From contig PMZX01000345.1 in NCBI GenBank assembly GCA_003170035.1, positions 347 through 7,754 on the forward strand: DNA of 7,408 bases, given 5' to 3'. The notes under the pieces were generated by a model. That model worked only from the letters and a program-made list of their open reading frames with translations. It had not been told where the DNA came from and ran no database searches. This document shows positions 1-6,792 of the stretch, in pieces. The position numbers and the translations under genes are program-made. Origin of the DNA: Myxococcales bacterium. Its GTDB lineage: Bacteria > Myxococcota_A > Polyangia > Fen-1088. Numbering within the stretch: position 1 is the stretch's first letter; every line of letters starts with the position of its first letter.

Positions 1-141
1 GCGTACGTGGTGCGCGAGCTGAAGGTCGACCAGCTACGCTGGCTGGTCATCGTGGTGGTGACCTACAGTGCCTTGGCCATGCTGCATTCCGCGGCCAAGG
101 CCCGACCGCGGGCTCGGGCGTCCGCAACAGGAGTTGGCTAG
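1..141 (+). CDS. C-terminal fragment of a TauE/SafE-like (TSUP) membrane permease
   Basis: Frame 1 is open from the window edge to a TAG at 139-141, giving 46 residues; the start lies outside the window. The fragment has a short polar stretch (VVRELKVDQLRW), one hydrophobic segment of about 17 residues (LVIVVVTYSALAML) and a short basic tail rich in Ala and Arg. A last helix introduced by 'lxxLRWLVxxVVxYxAxxML' is what I recall from the C-terminus of TSUP (TauE/SafE) proteins, which export sulfite, sulfoacetate or other small organic anions. The family call rests on this short piece only. The stop shares its final G with the GTG start of the next gene, so the two are probably co-transcribed and translationally coupled. 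Another polytopic membrane protein family is possible. Confidence 0.55.
   Translation, partial: AYVVRELKVDQLRWLVIVVVTYSALAMLHSAAKARPRARASATGVG
129..133 (+). promoter_or_regulatory. Ribosome binding site of the APC permease
   Basis: AGGAG lies 7 bases before the GTG at 141, inside the last codons of the upstream gene. It decides the GTG start, since no ATG is available nearby in that frame, and it supports translational coupling of the two genes. Confidence 0.7.
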
Positions 142-1595
142 TGGCCCATCCCCTGTTCGCCACCAAGAGCGTGGACAAGCTGCGCGAGGATGCGGAGTTT
201 TCCTATGGCCTGAAGCGCACCCTGGGCGCTCTCGACCTGGTGCTTCTCGGCATCGGCGCCATCATCGGGACCGGCATCTTCGTGCTCACCGGCCGGGCTG
301 CCGCTGCGAACGCTGGCCCTGCCGTCGCTCTCTCATTCACCGTGGCGGGCGTCGCGTCCGCCTTCGCCGGGTTGTGCTACGCCGAGATGGCCTCCATGAT
401 CCCGATCGCGGGTAGCGCGTACACCTATTCGTACGCCACCATGGGGGAACTGGTTGCCTGGATCATCGGATGGGACTTGATCCTGGAATACCTGGTTGGT
501 GCGGCCACGGTGAGCGTGGGCTGGTCGGGCTACATGGTCGCCTTCGTTGCCAACGTGACCGGGTGGAAGCTGCCCGCGGCCTGGACCAGTTCGCCTCTCG
601 TGTGGAGCGAGGCGCACCGGCACGTGCAGTTCACCGGCGCCATCGTCAACTTGCCCGCGGTGCTCATCACCCTGTTCGTGACTGCCATCCTGGTGGTGGG
701 CATCAAGGAGTCAGCTCGGTTCAACTCGGTCATCGTGGTCGTCAAGGTCGCGGTGGTCTTGCTCTTCATCGCCGCTGCGACGCCCTTCATTCGCACCGAG
801 AACTGGCACCCGTTCATCCCGAAAAATACCGGCGTATTCGGCCACTATGGCCTCTCCGGCATCCTGCAGGGCGCGACCATGGTCTTCTTCGCCTACATCG
901 GGTTCGACGCCGTGTCCACGGCCGCGCAAGAAACCCGCAACCCGCGCCGAAATCTGCCCATCGGCATCCTGGGCTCGCTCACCATATGCACGGTGCTCTA
1001 CATCAGCGTGTCGCTCATCCTGACCGGCGTGGTTCACTACAGCAAACTGTCGGTGCCCCACCCCATGGCCGTCGGCATCGCGGCCACTGGCGTGCACTGG
1101 CTGGAGACCGCGGTGGAGATCGGCGCCATCGCCGGGCTCTCGTCGGTCATGGTGGTCATGCTGCTGGGCCAGCCGCGCATCTTCTTTTCCATGGCGGTCG
1201 ACGGCCTTTTGCCCCCCTTTGCCGCCAAGGTCCATCCGCGCTTCGGCACGCCGCACATCACCACCATCATCACCGGCCTGGTCTGCGCTGTGGCCGGCGG
1301 TCTTCTGCCTATCGACATCCTGGGCGAGCTGACCAGCATCGGCACCCTGTTTGCGTTCGTGCTGGTCAGCCTGGGCGTCATGATCCTGCGCCTCAAGCGT
1401 CCGGACATCCCGCGTTCCTTCAAGGTACCGGGCGGGCCATTCGTCATCCCGATCCTGGGCGCCCTGTTTTCCGGCGGTCTGATGTATACCGCCACCACCC
1501 ACACGCTCATCCGGCTCTTCCTCTGGATGGCGATCGGCCTCGTCATCTACGTCACCTACGGCCGCAAGCACTCCAAACTGCGGCGAGGAGCATAG
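141..1595 (+). CDS. APC superfamily amino acid permease (CAT/YfnA-like)
   Basis: Complete 484-residue protein, the usual length for bacterial cationic-amino-acid-transporter-like APC permeases with 12 transmembrane helices. Helix 1 carries the APC signature GIGAIIGTGIFVLTG (residues 37-51), whose unwound glycine-rich part binds the amino acid backbone in this family. The helix 2-3 region has YAEMASMIPIAGSAYTYSY (80-98) followed by GWDLILEYLVGAA (110-122). Helix 6 has FFAYIGFDAVSTAAQETRNP (249-268), again typical of YfnA/CAT proteins. The loop GQPRIFFSMAVDGLLPP (343-359) and the late RPDIPRSFKVPGGP (420-433) are further family landmarks. Expected role is proton-coupled uptake or exchange of amino acids at the inner membrane; the substrate cannot be read from the sequence. 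The GTG start overlaps the previous stop by one base and has AGGAG at good spacing. The gene converges on the glycosyltransferase operon, with 44 bases between the stops. Confidence 0.93.
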   Translation: MAHPLFATKSVDKLREDAEFSYGLKRTLGALDLVLLGIGAIIGTGIFVLTGRAAAANAGPAVALSFTVAGVASAFAGLCYAEMASMIPIAGSAYTYSYATMGELVAWIIGWDLILEYLVGAATVSVGWSGYMVAFVANVTGWKLPAAWTSSPLVWSEAHRHVQFTGAIVNLPAVLITLFVTAILVVGIKESARFNSVIVVVKVAVVLLFIAAATPFIRTENWHPFIPKNTGVFGHYGLSGILQGATMVFFAYIGFDAVSTAAQETRNPRRNLPIGILGSLTICTVLYISVSLILTGVVHYSKLSVPHPMAVGIAATGVHWLETAVEIGAIAGLSSVMVVMLLGQPRIFFSMAVDGLLPPFAAKVHPRFGTPHITTIITGLVCAVAGGLLPIDILGELTSIGTLFAFVLVSLGVMILRLKRPDIPRSFKVPGGPFVIPILGALFSGGLMYTATTHTLIRLFLWMAIGLVIYVTYGRKHSKLRRGA

Positions 1596-1614
1596 GCGGA
1601 ACAAACGCCATTTT
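1595..1614 (+). terminator. Weak terminator-like hairpin after the permease
   Basis: GGCG (1595-1598) and CGCC (1606-1609) can pair around a 7-base loop, followed by ATTTT (1610-1614). The stem is only 4 bp and the T run only 4 bases, so this is a weak candidate. It does lie in the 44-base gap between the convergent genes, where a terminator would be expected. Confidence 0.25.
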
Positions 1615-1639
1615 GCCTTCACCAAACTCGAAAATGTCG

Positions 1640-3709
1640 TCACGGCAAAGACGAGGACTTCATGGCGAATCTGGTGTCAGCCAGGCACGCCGAGATCGTG
1701 CCCGTTCCCGAAACCTCCGCGACAACCCGATCGATACCCGAGACGTCGATCACCAGCGGGACGGGAGAAGCTCGCTCCTCCAGCACTCGCTCGAGGACGA
1801 GGCGGCCATCCGCGACGACCTTCAGCGTGAGGGAGCCGCTCGCCGCCCCCTTCGCGTCGACCGGCCAGAGTCCCGCAGTCGCGCGGAGTTCCTGATAGTG
1901 CCCCTCGGTCTCGAATCGGATGCTCGAGCTGCGCGCCAACCCGGGGATGAGGAAGATGTTCTGGTTACGAAAGATCCCAAACACCGGCGGATCGCTCCAA
2001 GCCTTGAGAACTACGCGGCCACCGCCCACGCCGGGCAGCACCGAGAACGCCGGGAACGGCAATTCCGTTGTCTCGGCGATGTCATATCCGTCGAAAGTGG
2101 TGCCTTCGGGCGCAAAAGGAAACTGGTGCAACACGCGATAGAATGCGAATTTCCCATCCACCAGTCCATCGACCACCTCGGGATCGATCAGATAGCGGAT
2201 GCCCTCGTTGCGCACGTACTCGGGCCGCGAGCGGCCCGCCCGGGTGTGCCAGAAGATGCTGTTGTTTGCGAGCCCGTCCAGGTTGACCAGGGTTCCCTTC
2301 GAGAAGTACCCGGCGAGGCCCGCATTGTGCGCTCCCACCTTGACAGCCGGGCTGAGCGCGAGCGCGTCGTTGGCATAGAGTGTTGCGCGCAGGATGACGT
2401 TCTGCCAATCCTCATGGGGTGCAGGCTCGCGCAGGGCGGAGGGAGTGCGGGCCGCGCCGACGGCATCCGTGACGAACAGCGCGCCCAGGACGACCGCCAA
2501 GATCGTCGTGGCAGTGCGCCTCACGCATACCGTGCTCGCCAGCACCAGCGGCACGAGCACGGGGAGTTCCACGATGTACCAGTAGAGGTCGAATAGCCCC
2601 TCATGCCATCCCCAGAGCAGCCCGGGCACCGCCGCCATTCCCGCCGTGGCGGCGCCGGCGCACGCCAGCGCCCTCCGGGTCATGGGCACGCCGCGCGAGC
2701 GGCTCCCACGCCGCGCCAGGGAGGCGACCAGGACGGCCGACAGGATCGCGGGGAGAATCCGCGTGCGGGCCGCGCCGCCCTCTCCGAAACGAGAGGCCCA
2801 CCCGAAGGACATCCGCAGCGCTTCAATCAGATAACGAGCTGTCAATCGAAGCATGTCGGGGACCTGGTCGAGAAACCCGCGCTCCCTGAAGCTTCCCAAG
2901 GTCGCTTCGAGTTTAATGGCGCCGGACACGGGAAAAACGGCGCCGAACGCATGAAAGGCATAGAGGGACCAGGCCCCGTCGACCAGCGCGCACCCTGTCG
3001 CCATCCAGCGAGGGCGAGCGGAGGCTTGGCGTGCGAGCACGACGCCCACCGCGAGCGCGACCGCGAGGGTGGGCACCCCCAGCCGGGTCAGGGGGAGCAA
3101 CCCGATTGCGATCCCTGCCGCAAGCGATCGCCGGTTGGACGCCAGCTGCCCTGGACGCGCGTTGAGGCACAGGCGCAGCACGAGGGCGAGGAGCAGGGCA
3201 TAGAGGGCGTTCTCCATTCCCAGCGTGCTCCGGTCCCTGAACGGCCAGTTCAGGAGGAACAGGTGCGCGGCCAACAAACCCGCAACCAGGTTCGGCGGAT
3301 GCGCGCGCGACGGCCGGGCATCGAGCGCAGTGATGAACAGCACCCAAGCGGTCAGCGCGCGCAGGACATGGGGCACGAAGAGCGCGAGGCGGAGGAAGAC
3401 CTCCCTGTCTCGGGTGATCAGGCCGAGCGCTCCCAGCACCAGCTCCCACAGTGGCTCGAACCCGTAGGTCGAATGGATCCCGTCAAAGGTGAAGAACCCG
3501 GAATCGCGGAAGCGGAAGGCCGGCAGCAGGAAATAGTACGTGTCATCCGGAATCGACAGCGCCAGGGCGTGATAGTCGGAGCGCCAACAATGGACCCAGC
3601 CCAACGCGACGCCGAGGCCCGAAGTGGCAAGCAGGACGAGGAGACAGACGATCCACGCAACGCGTGGAGCCCGCGCCGGCGTCGGGTCGGGCCCGGCCTC
3701 AGGGAGCAC
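1640..3709 (-). CDS. GT-C membrane glycosyltransferase with a C-terminal NPCBM-like domain
   Basis: 689-residue membrane protein, probably a polyprenyl-phosphate-sugar-dependent GT-C enzyme acting on the periplasmic side. The N-terminus has one helix (about 17-38), then an extracytoplasmic loop with an acidic pair in IPDDTYYF (53-60) and FTFDGIHSTYGFEPLW (73-88). I associate the DDxYY and FDGxxxTxGFxPLW pattern with uncharacterised GT39-like proteins; the Asp pair is the likely catalytic site. More landmarks are GMENALYALLLAL (164-176), FPVSGAIKL (259-267) and WYIVELPVLVPL (377-388). After the last helix (about 398-417) comes a soluble part with VGAHNAGLAGYF and VNLDGL (458-479). Residues about 588-683 look like an NPCBM fold: HYQELRATAGL, GSLTLKVVADGRLVLE, VIDVSGIDRVVAEV, ACLADTRF. 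The reading frame is open as far as 4012, but that part is antisense-like noise inside the preceding gene. GTG at 3709 is chosen because GAGGAG precedes it and it gives an 11-base overlap with the previous gene. Acceptor and sugar are unknown. Confidence 0.8.
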   Translation of the reverse strand: MLPEAGPDPTPARAPRVAWIVCLLVLLATSGLGVALGWVHCWRSDYHALALSIPDDTYYFLLPAFRFRDSGFFTFDGIHSTYGFEPLWELVLGALGLITRDREVFLRLALFVPHVLRALTAWVLFITALDARPSRAHPPNLVAGLLAAHLFLLNWPFRDRSTLGMENALYALLLALVLRLCLNARPGQLASNRRSLAAGIAIGLLPLTRLGVPTLAVALAVGVVLARQASARPRWMATGCALVDGAWSLYAFHAFGAVFPVSGAIKLEATLGSFRERGFLDQVPDMLRLTARYLIEALRMSFGWASRFGEGGAARTRILPAILSAVLVASLARRGSRSRGVPMTRRALACAGAATAGMAAVPGLLWGWHEGLFDLYWYIVELPVLVPLVLASTVCVRRTATTILAVVLGALFVTDAVGAARTPSALREPAPHEDWQNVILRATLYANDALALSPAVKVGAHNAGLAGYFSKGTLVNLDGLANNSIFWHTRAGRSRPEYVRNEGIRYLIDPEVVDGLVDGKFAFYRVLHQFPFAPEGTTFDGYDIAETTELPFPAFSVLPGVGGGRVVLKAWSDPPVFGIFRNQNIFLIPGLARSSSIRFETEGHYQELRATAGLWPVDAKGAASGSLTLKVVADGRLVLERVLEERASPVPLVIDVSGIDRVVAEVSGTGTISACLADTRFAMKSSSLP

Positions 3710-6155
3710 CTGTCTCCTCGAACAGGGGTACGCTAACCCGCCAGTCCTTCCACCGTTGCGGCCCGCCTGCGAGAGGAAGACGGCCTTCGGGACGGAAGAC
3801 GCAAAGGCCGATCCAGCGGGCACCCGCCGGAACATCCCGGGGCAGGACGACCTCGCCGATCCACCGTTCGTTCGCCCGAACCGTCCGGCGCGCGCGATCC
3901 ATGGGGTGGTCGAGGCTGTCCAGGATGCGTCCCTCGTCGTCGGTAAGGTGGAGGCAGACCGACGCGTCGAGCGCCTGCTCTCGGCTCGACTCCCAGGCGA
4001 TGCGCAGGACACGGCCCCGCGGATCGCGGCTCAGCTCGAGCCCGAGCAGCCGGTACTGGTCGCCGAAGCTCAGGTCGCGCCAGCGGGGAGACGAGCGCGC
4101 CACCAGCTCGCCGACATCTTGTTCGGGCCCCCGCGCGGACGCGCCTCCGGGAATCTCCTGTCCCGCCAGGGGGATGCTCACGCGCCAGTCGTGCCAGCGC
4201 TGGGGCCCGTTCGCGAGCGCGAACCTGCCCTCCGGGCGGTAGACGCACAGCCCGAGCCACCGCGCGCGCGATAGGGCGCTCTCGGACAGGAACACCTCGT
4301 CGATCCAGCGGGCCCCGGCCTCGACCGTGCCCTGGCGCGGATCGAGCGGGTAATCGACGCCGGTGAAAATGTTGCCCTCGTCGTCGGTGAGATGGACCCC
4401 GATCTTCGCGTCGAGCGGCTGGCGCGGGACGGATTGCCACGCCAGCCGGAGCCGCTTGCCGCGGACTGCCTCCGCCAGTTCGAACCCGAGCAGTCGGTAC
4501 CGCCCCGCGAAGTCGAGGTCCCGGAAGCGGGCGTCGGAGGCTGCCACCAGCCCTTCGATCCGCGAGGCCTCGACGGGGCCGAGAGCGCTGCCGCGCACCT
4601 GGTAGAGCCGCGAGATCGTGCGGTCGGGAAGATCGAAGCGCTCCACCTCGTGGAAGACATCCGGATGCTCCTCGACGAAGCGCATGAAGTCGAGCGATCG
4701 CTCGGTGTTCTCCGGGTCCCCCTGAACGCCGGTCTTGGTTATCACCAGGTCGAAACGCCGGAGATCGTCCGCGCGGAAGTCCAGCTCGCGCAGATGGCTC
4801 CCGACGAATGTGTACTCGAGCGGGGAGCCGACCCGCCGCGATTCCCACGTGAGCTGGTTGGCGTTCAACATGGCCCAGTCGGGAACCACGGCCACTCGAG
4901 CATCCGGTCGCGGCGCGTGCGCCTGGGACGCAGCCGCGATGCGCGGGGTGGTCCAGCGCGGGAGCCGGCGGTAGTACTCGGTGGAGAGCAGGATGAAAGA
5001 TCGATCGCCGAGTGTCAGCTCGACGGAGGGGCGATTCGCCGGCGCGTACGCGACCGCAAGGCCCGCGTACGAGGCGCACAGGATCGCGGTTGCGACGGCG
5101 CCAATGCGCCCGAATTCCGCGAGCAGGCCTGCGCACACGATCGCGAGCAGCGGCATCATCGGGAAGAGATACTTCTCATCCCGGAAGACCAGGCCGCCGA
5201 CGGTCATGGCGAGCCCGCCCCAGAGGGCCGCATGGAGCAGCCAACAACGCCGCCACCGACGAAGGACGCTCCAGACCAGCGCCACCGCGGCCAGCGCGAG
5301 AACCGGTCGTTCGAGCATCCAGGGCAATCTGGCAAGGTAGTAGGAGAGGCCGGCGACGGGGCTTCGAGCGTGCCCCCAGCGCAGCGCATCGACGCGGTTG
5401 TCGGCGGCCAGCGCGAGGATGTCCTGCCAGTGCGGCAGGTACCACAATCCGGCCAGCGCCACCGCAAGCAGGGCCGCGAGGGCGAGGCGCACCACGCGCG
5501 GTCGATCGCGCCGAAGCGCGGCGCGCCCGGCGACGGCCAATCCGGGGGCCCAGACGAAGAAGCCAAAGGTCGGCTTGAGGAGCAGGCCGACGCCCATCGC
5601 CAGGCCCAGCGCCAGCGCGCCCGCACTGCTCAGCGACGCATCTGCGTCGAGGAGCAGGGCCAGCGACAGTGCGACCGCAGCGGTGACGGTGCACTCCTGG
5701 TAGGTAATGCGATGCAAACAGACGGTCACAGGCAGAAATACCAGGAGAGCGGCGGCGAGAAGGCCTGCGCGTTGCCCGAAGGTGCGCGACGCCAGCCTCG
5801 AGGTCGCCCACAGCAGCAGCGCCATCGCCGCAAAGTTGACGACCAGACCGGTGCGATCGGACGGCCCGAGGAAGATCATGCCGAGCCCGACCAGGATGTG
5901 GAACGCGGGGGGATAGCGCTCGGGGATACGCCAGAGTTGATGGAGAAAGCTGCCGCCCGTGATGGCTCGCGCGTAGGACAGGCCAACGGTGAGGTGGTGA
6001 GCCTCGTCGCAGTTGGGCATGCCCTCGTCGCTGCGCAGCGAGAGCAAATCTACCGCGAGCGCGAGCGCGAGCAGTCCGGCGAGCGCCAGCGGAGTCCGCA
6101 ATCGATTCCGAACGGCCACGACGCCGACGGCGCCGGTTGGCGAAGGTAACTCCAT
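3699..6155 (-). CDS. ArnT/PMT-like (GT39-type) membrane glycosyltransferase with duplicated C-terminal domain
   Basis: 818 residues from the ATG at 6155. The residue numbers here count from a TTG two codons earlier (6161), which is less likely because TAGG lies 6 bases before the ATG. The membrane part (about 23-372) has roughly 10-12 helices. The first periplasmic loop carries NCDEAHHLTVGLSYA (50-64), the acidic Asp-Glu site of PMT_2/ArnT enzymes, then RYPPAFHIL (82-90). LLLKPTFGFF (193-202) and RDEKYLFPMMPLLAI (327-341) are further family landmarks. Such enzymes transfer a sugar from an undecaprenyl-phosphate donor to lipid A, protein or glycan outside the inner membrane; the acceptor here is unknown. 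Residues 373-530 are a soluble linker domain. Two tandem copies of a beta-rich domain follow (538-665 and 686-813), each with YRLLGxEL, HLTDDEG, RWxxEV and GPQRWxDWRVSxPL. At 818 residues it is longer than a usual 500-600-residue family member, because of this C-terminal extension. It is the first gene of an operon with the next glycosyltransferase, overlapping it by 11 bases. Confidence 0.85.
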   Translation of the reverse strand: MELPSPTGAVGVVAVRNRLRTPLALAGLLALALAVDLLSLRSDEGMPNCDEAHHLTVGLSYARAITGGSFLHQLWRIPERYPPAFHILVGLGMIFLGPSDRTGLVVNFAAMALLLWATSRLASRTFGQRAGLLAAALLVFLPVTVCLHRITYQECTVTAAVALSLALLLDADASLSSAGALALGLAMGVGLLLKPTFGFFVWAPGLAVAGRAALRRDRPRVVRLALAALLAVALAGLWYLPHWQDILALAADNRVDALRWGHARSPVAGLSYYLARLPWMLERPVLALAAVALVWSVLRRWRRCWLLHAALWGGLAMTVGGLVFRDEKYLFPMMPLLAIVCAGLLAEFGRIGAVATAILCASYAGLAVAYAPANRPSVELTLGDRSFILLSTEYYRRLPRWTTPRIAAASQAHAPRPDARVAVVPDWAMLNANQLTWESRRVGSPLEYTFVGSHLRELDFRADDLRRFDLVITKTGVQGDPENTERSLDFMRFVEEHPDVFHEVERFDLPDRTISRLYQVRGSALGPVEASRIEGLVAASDARFRDLDFAGRYRLLGFELAEAVRGKRLRLAWQSVPRQPLDAKIGVHLTDDEGNIFTGVDYPLDPRQGTVEAGARWIDEVFLSESALSRARWLGLCVYRPEGRFALANGPQRWHDWRVSIPLAGQEIPGGASARGPEQDVGELVARSSPRWRDLSFGDQYRLLGLELSRDPRGRVLRIAWESSREQALDASVCLHLTDDEGRILDSLDHPMDRARRTVRANERWIGEVVLPRDVPAGARWIGLCVFRPEGRLPLAGGPQRWKDWRVSVPLFEETGAP
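3714..3719 (-). promoter_or_regulatory. Ribosome binding site of the second glycosyltransferase
   Basis: On the minus strand GAGGAG stands 4 bases ahead of GTG at 3709. The same six bases encode the Glu-Glu near the C-terminus of the preceding gene (EETGAP), so the signal sits within an 11-base gene overlap. It fixes the start far inside the longer open frame. Confidence 0.6.
3723..4106 (-). repeat. Tandem domain repeat, copy 2 (within the GT39-like gene)
   Basis: Encodes residues 686-813, seven residues before the end of the protein. It follows copy 1 after a 20-residue linker rich in Gly, Glu and Ala. Differences from copy 1 cluster in likely loops (for example 597-611 against 745-759, and 626-632 against 774-780), while the hydrophobic and Trp core is kept. 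This fits an old in-frame duplication whose two domains both stay folded. Confidence 0.9.
4167..4550 (-). repeat. Tandem domain repeat, copy 1 (within the GT39-like gene)
   Basis: Encodes residues 538-665 (numbered from 6161) of the glycosyltransferase. It aligns with copy 2 at a fixed offset of 148 residues without a single gap; my hand count gives 73 of 128 identical residues (about 57%). Shared blocks include YRLLG, HLTDDEG, RWLGLC/RWIGLC, RPEGR and GPQRW. The pattern (a strand ending in AW, then HLxDDxG, then a Trp-Ile-x-Glu-Val strand) resembles the beta-sandwich found at the C-terminus of many bacterial GT39-like proteins. Confidence 0.9.
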
Positions 6156-6167
6156 CTGCAACCTATC

Positions 6168-6190
6168 GAAGCTATGCCTCTGGCATCTTC
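6168..6190 (-). promoter_or_regulatory. Hairpin in the leader of the glycosyltransferase operon
   Basis: Arms GAAG-CT-ATGCC (6168-6178) and GGCATCTTC (6182-6190) pair over 9 bp, with a 2-base bulge and a 3-base loop. The element ends 12 bases upstream of the ATG at 6155, next to the weak TAGG ribosome binding site. It could affect translation start or be a protein-binding site, but it may be chance. I found no convincing -35/-10 pair in the 205-base spacer 6156-6360, which holds no gene on either strand. Confidence 0.3.
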
Positions 6191-6311
6191 AATGTACCTT
6201 TGGGTCGAAGCATCCTGGGGCCATCCACTGTTCGCAGTGCCAATCGCAGCACAGTCTACCCCGTCAAGCCCCCACCGAGAACGCCGGCCGTCCGGGAATA
6301 GGGCTTGGGCC

Positions 6312-6333
6312 AAAATTCGAGCAACTCGTCGAA
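6312..6333 (-). terminator. Possible terminator after the mntA-hepT operon
   Basis: On the minus strand TTCGA and TCGAA (arms 6329-6333 and 6316-6320) flank an 8-base loop and are followed directly by TTTT (6315-6312). A competing CGAG-TTG-CTCG stem overlaps it. It starts 27 bases after the hepT stop, where a terminator would be expected, but the stem is short and AT-rich at its base. Confidence 0.3.
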
Positions 6334-6360
6334 GCCGCCGTCGAGCGATCCGCCCTCGGG

Positions 6361-6792
6361 TCAGCCCTGGTCAGGTGCGAGCGGTGCAATCCGCTGGCGG
6401 ATGGCCGCTACGAATGCCTCGAAATCCGGCAGGTGTCGGTCGAGGACATCGCGCACGACGCTGACATCAACCTCGGCGTAGCCATGGACCAGCACGTTCC
6501 GGAAACCGCCCATGTCGCGCAGCACGCCCACCAGGGAGGGCGCAAGCCATCCGTGCCGTCCCAGCAAGTCGAACACTTCACGATTCGTGCGAGGTTCGCC
6601 CAGTCGGTCGTCCGACACAATGTGGGAAGCCACGTCGAGCGCCGCCTGGATGGCCATCTGCAGGGTGTGCTCCACGAACCGGATTTCGCGCACGTCTGTG
6701 GACAGGCGATCGGGCCGCGCCAACCTGCGCAGATCGCACAGGCACGTCTCGATGAACGCCAGCTTCTTGTCGACGAGATCCTGGTCCGTCAC
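6361..6792 (-). CDS. hepT: HepT-like HEPN toxin (DUF86)
   Basis: 143 residues, the usual size for HepT, and predicted all-helical. It carries the HEPN signature RX4HXY as RNVLVHGY (Arg98, His103, Tyr105), preceded by DMGGF, a common lead-in in this family. HepT proteins are HEPN toxins described as RNases. In characterised MntA-HepT pairs the antitoxin neutralises the toxin by adding AMP units to the motif tyrosine, here Tyr105. All three motif residues are present, so the toxin looks intact. The GTG start (6792) overlaps the mntA stop as GTGA, a 4-base overlap typical of coupled toxin-antitoxin genes. No ATG competes near the start, and no strong ribosome binding site is visible, which fits coupling. 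Confidence 0.9.
   Translation of the reverse strand: MTDQDLVDKKLAFIETCLCDLRRLARPDRLSTDVREIRFVEHTLQMAIQAALDVASHIVSDDRLGEPRTNREVFDLLGRHGWLAPSLVGVLRDMGGFRNVLVHGYAEVDVSVVRDVLDRHLPDFEAFVAAIRQRIAPLAPDQG

Noticed and set aside
470..2596. 708-codon open frame on the plus strand across the permease and the second glycosyltransferase
   Set aside because: Its translation is rich in Arg, His, Gly, Gln and Asp with no domain motif, and it spans two real genes on both strands. It arises from the high-GC codon bias of those genes.
2603..3736. 377-codon open frame on the plus strand, antisense to the second glycosyltransferase
   Set aside because: Same composition problem, and no recognisable motif. The minus strand encodes transmembrane helices and the DDTYY site.
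3710..4012. N-terminal extension of the second glycosyltransferase to an ATG at 4012
   Set aside because: The extra 101 residues are Ser/Arg-rich without a helix and lie wholly within the duplicated domain coding region of the upstream gene. The GTG at 3709 has a good ribosome binding site.
4392..6149. 585-codon open frame on the plus strand, antisense to the GT39-like gene
   Set aside because: Low-complexity Arg/Glu/Gln/Gly-rich translation, while the minus strand gives a clear membrane protein with family motifs and a conserved domain duplication.
6190..6300. Sigma70 or sigma54 promoter for the glycosyltransferase operon (TTGACG, TTGGCAC and TACATT-like boxes on the minus strand)
   Set aside because: The candidate boxes do not occur in pairs with acceptable spacing, and the TGGCAC box lacks its downstream partner.
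6174..6360. A small gene or tRNA in the spacer between hepT and the glycosyltransferase operon
   Set aside because: No frame gives a start with a ribosome binding site and protein-like sequence, and no cloverleaf-like arrangement was seen.
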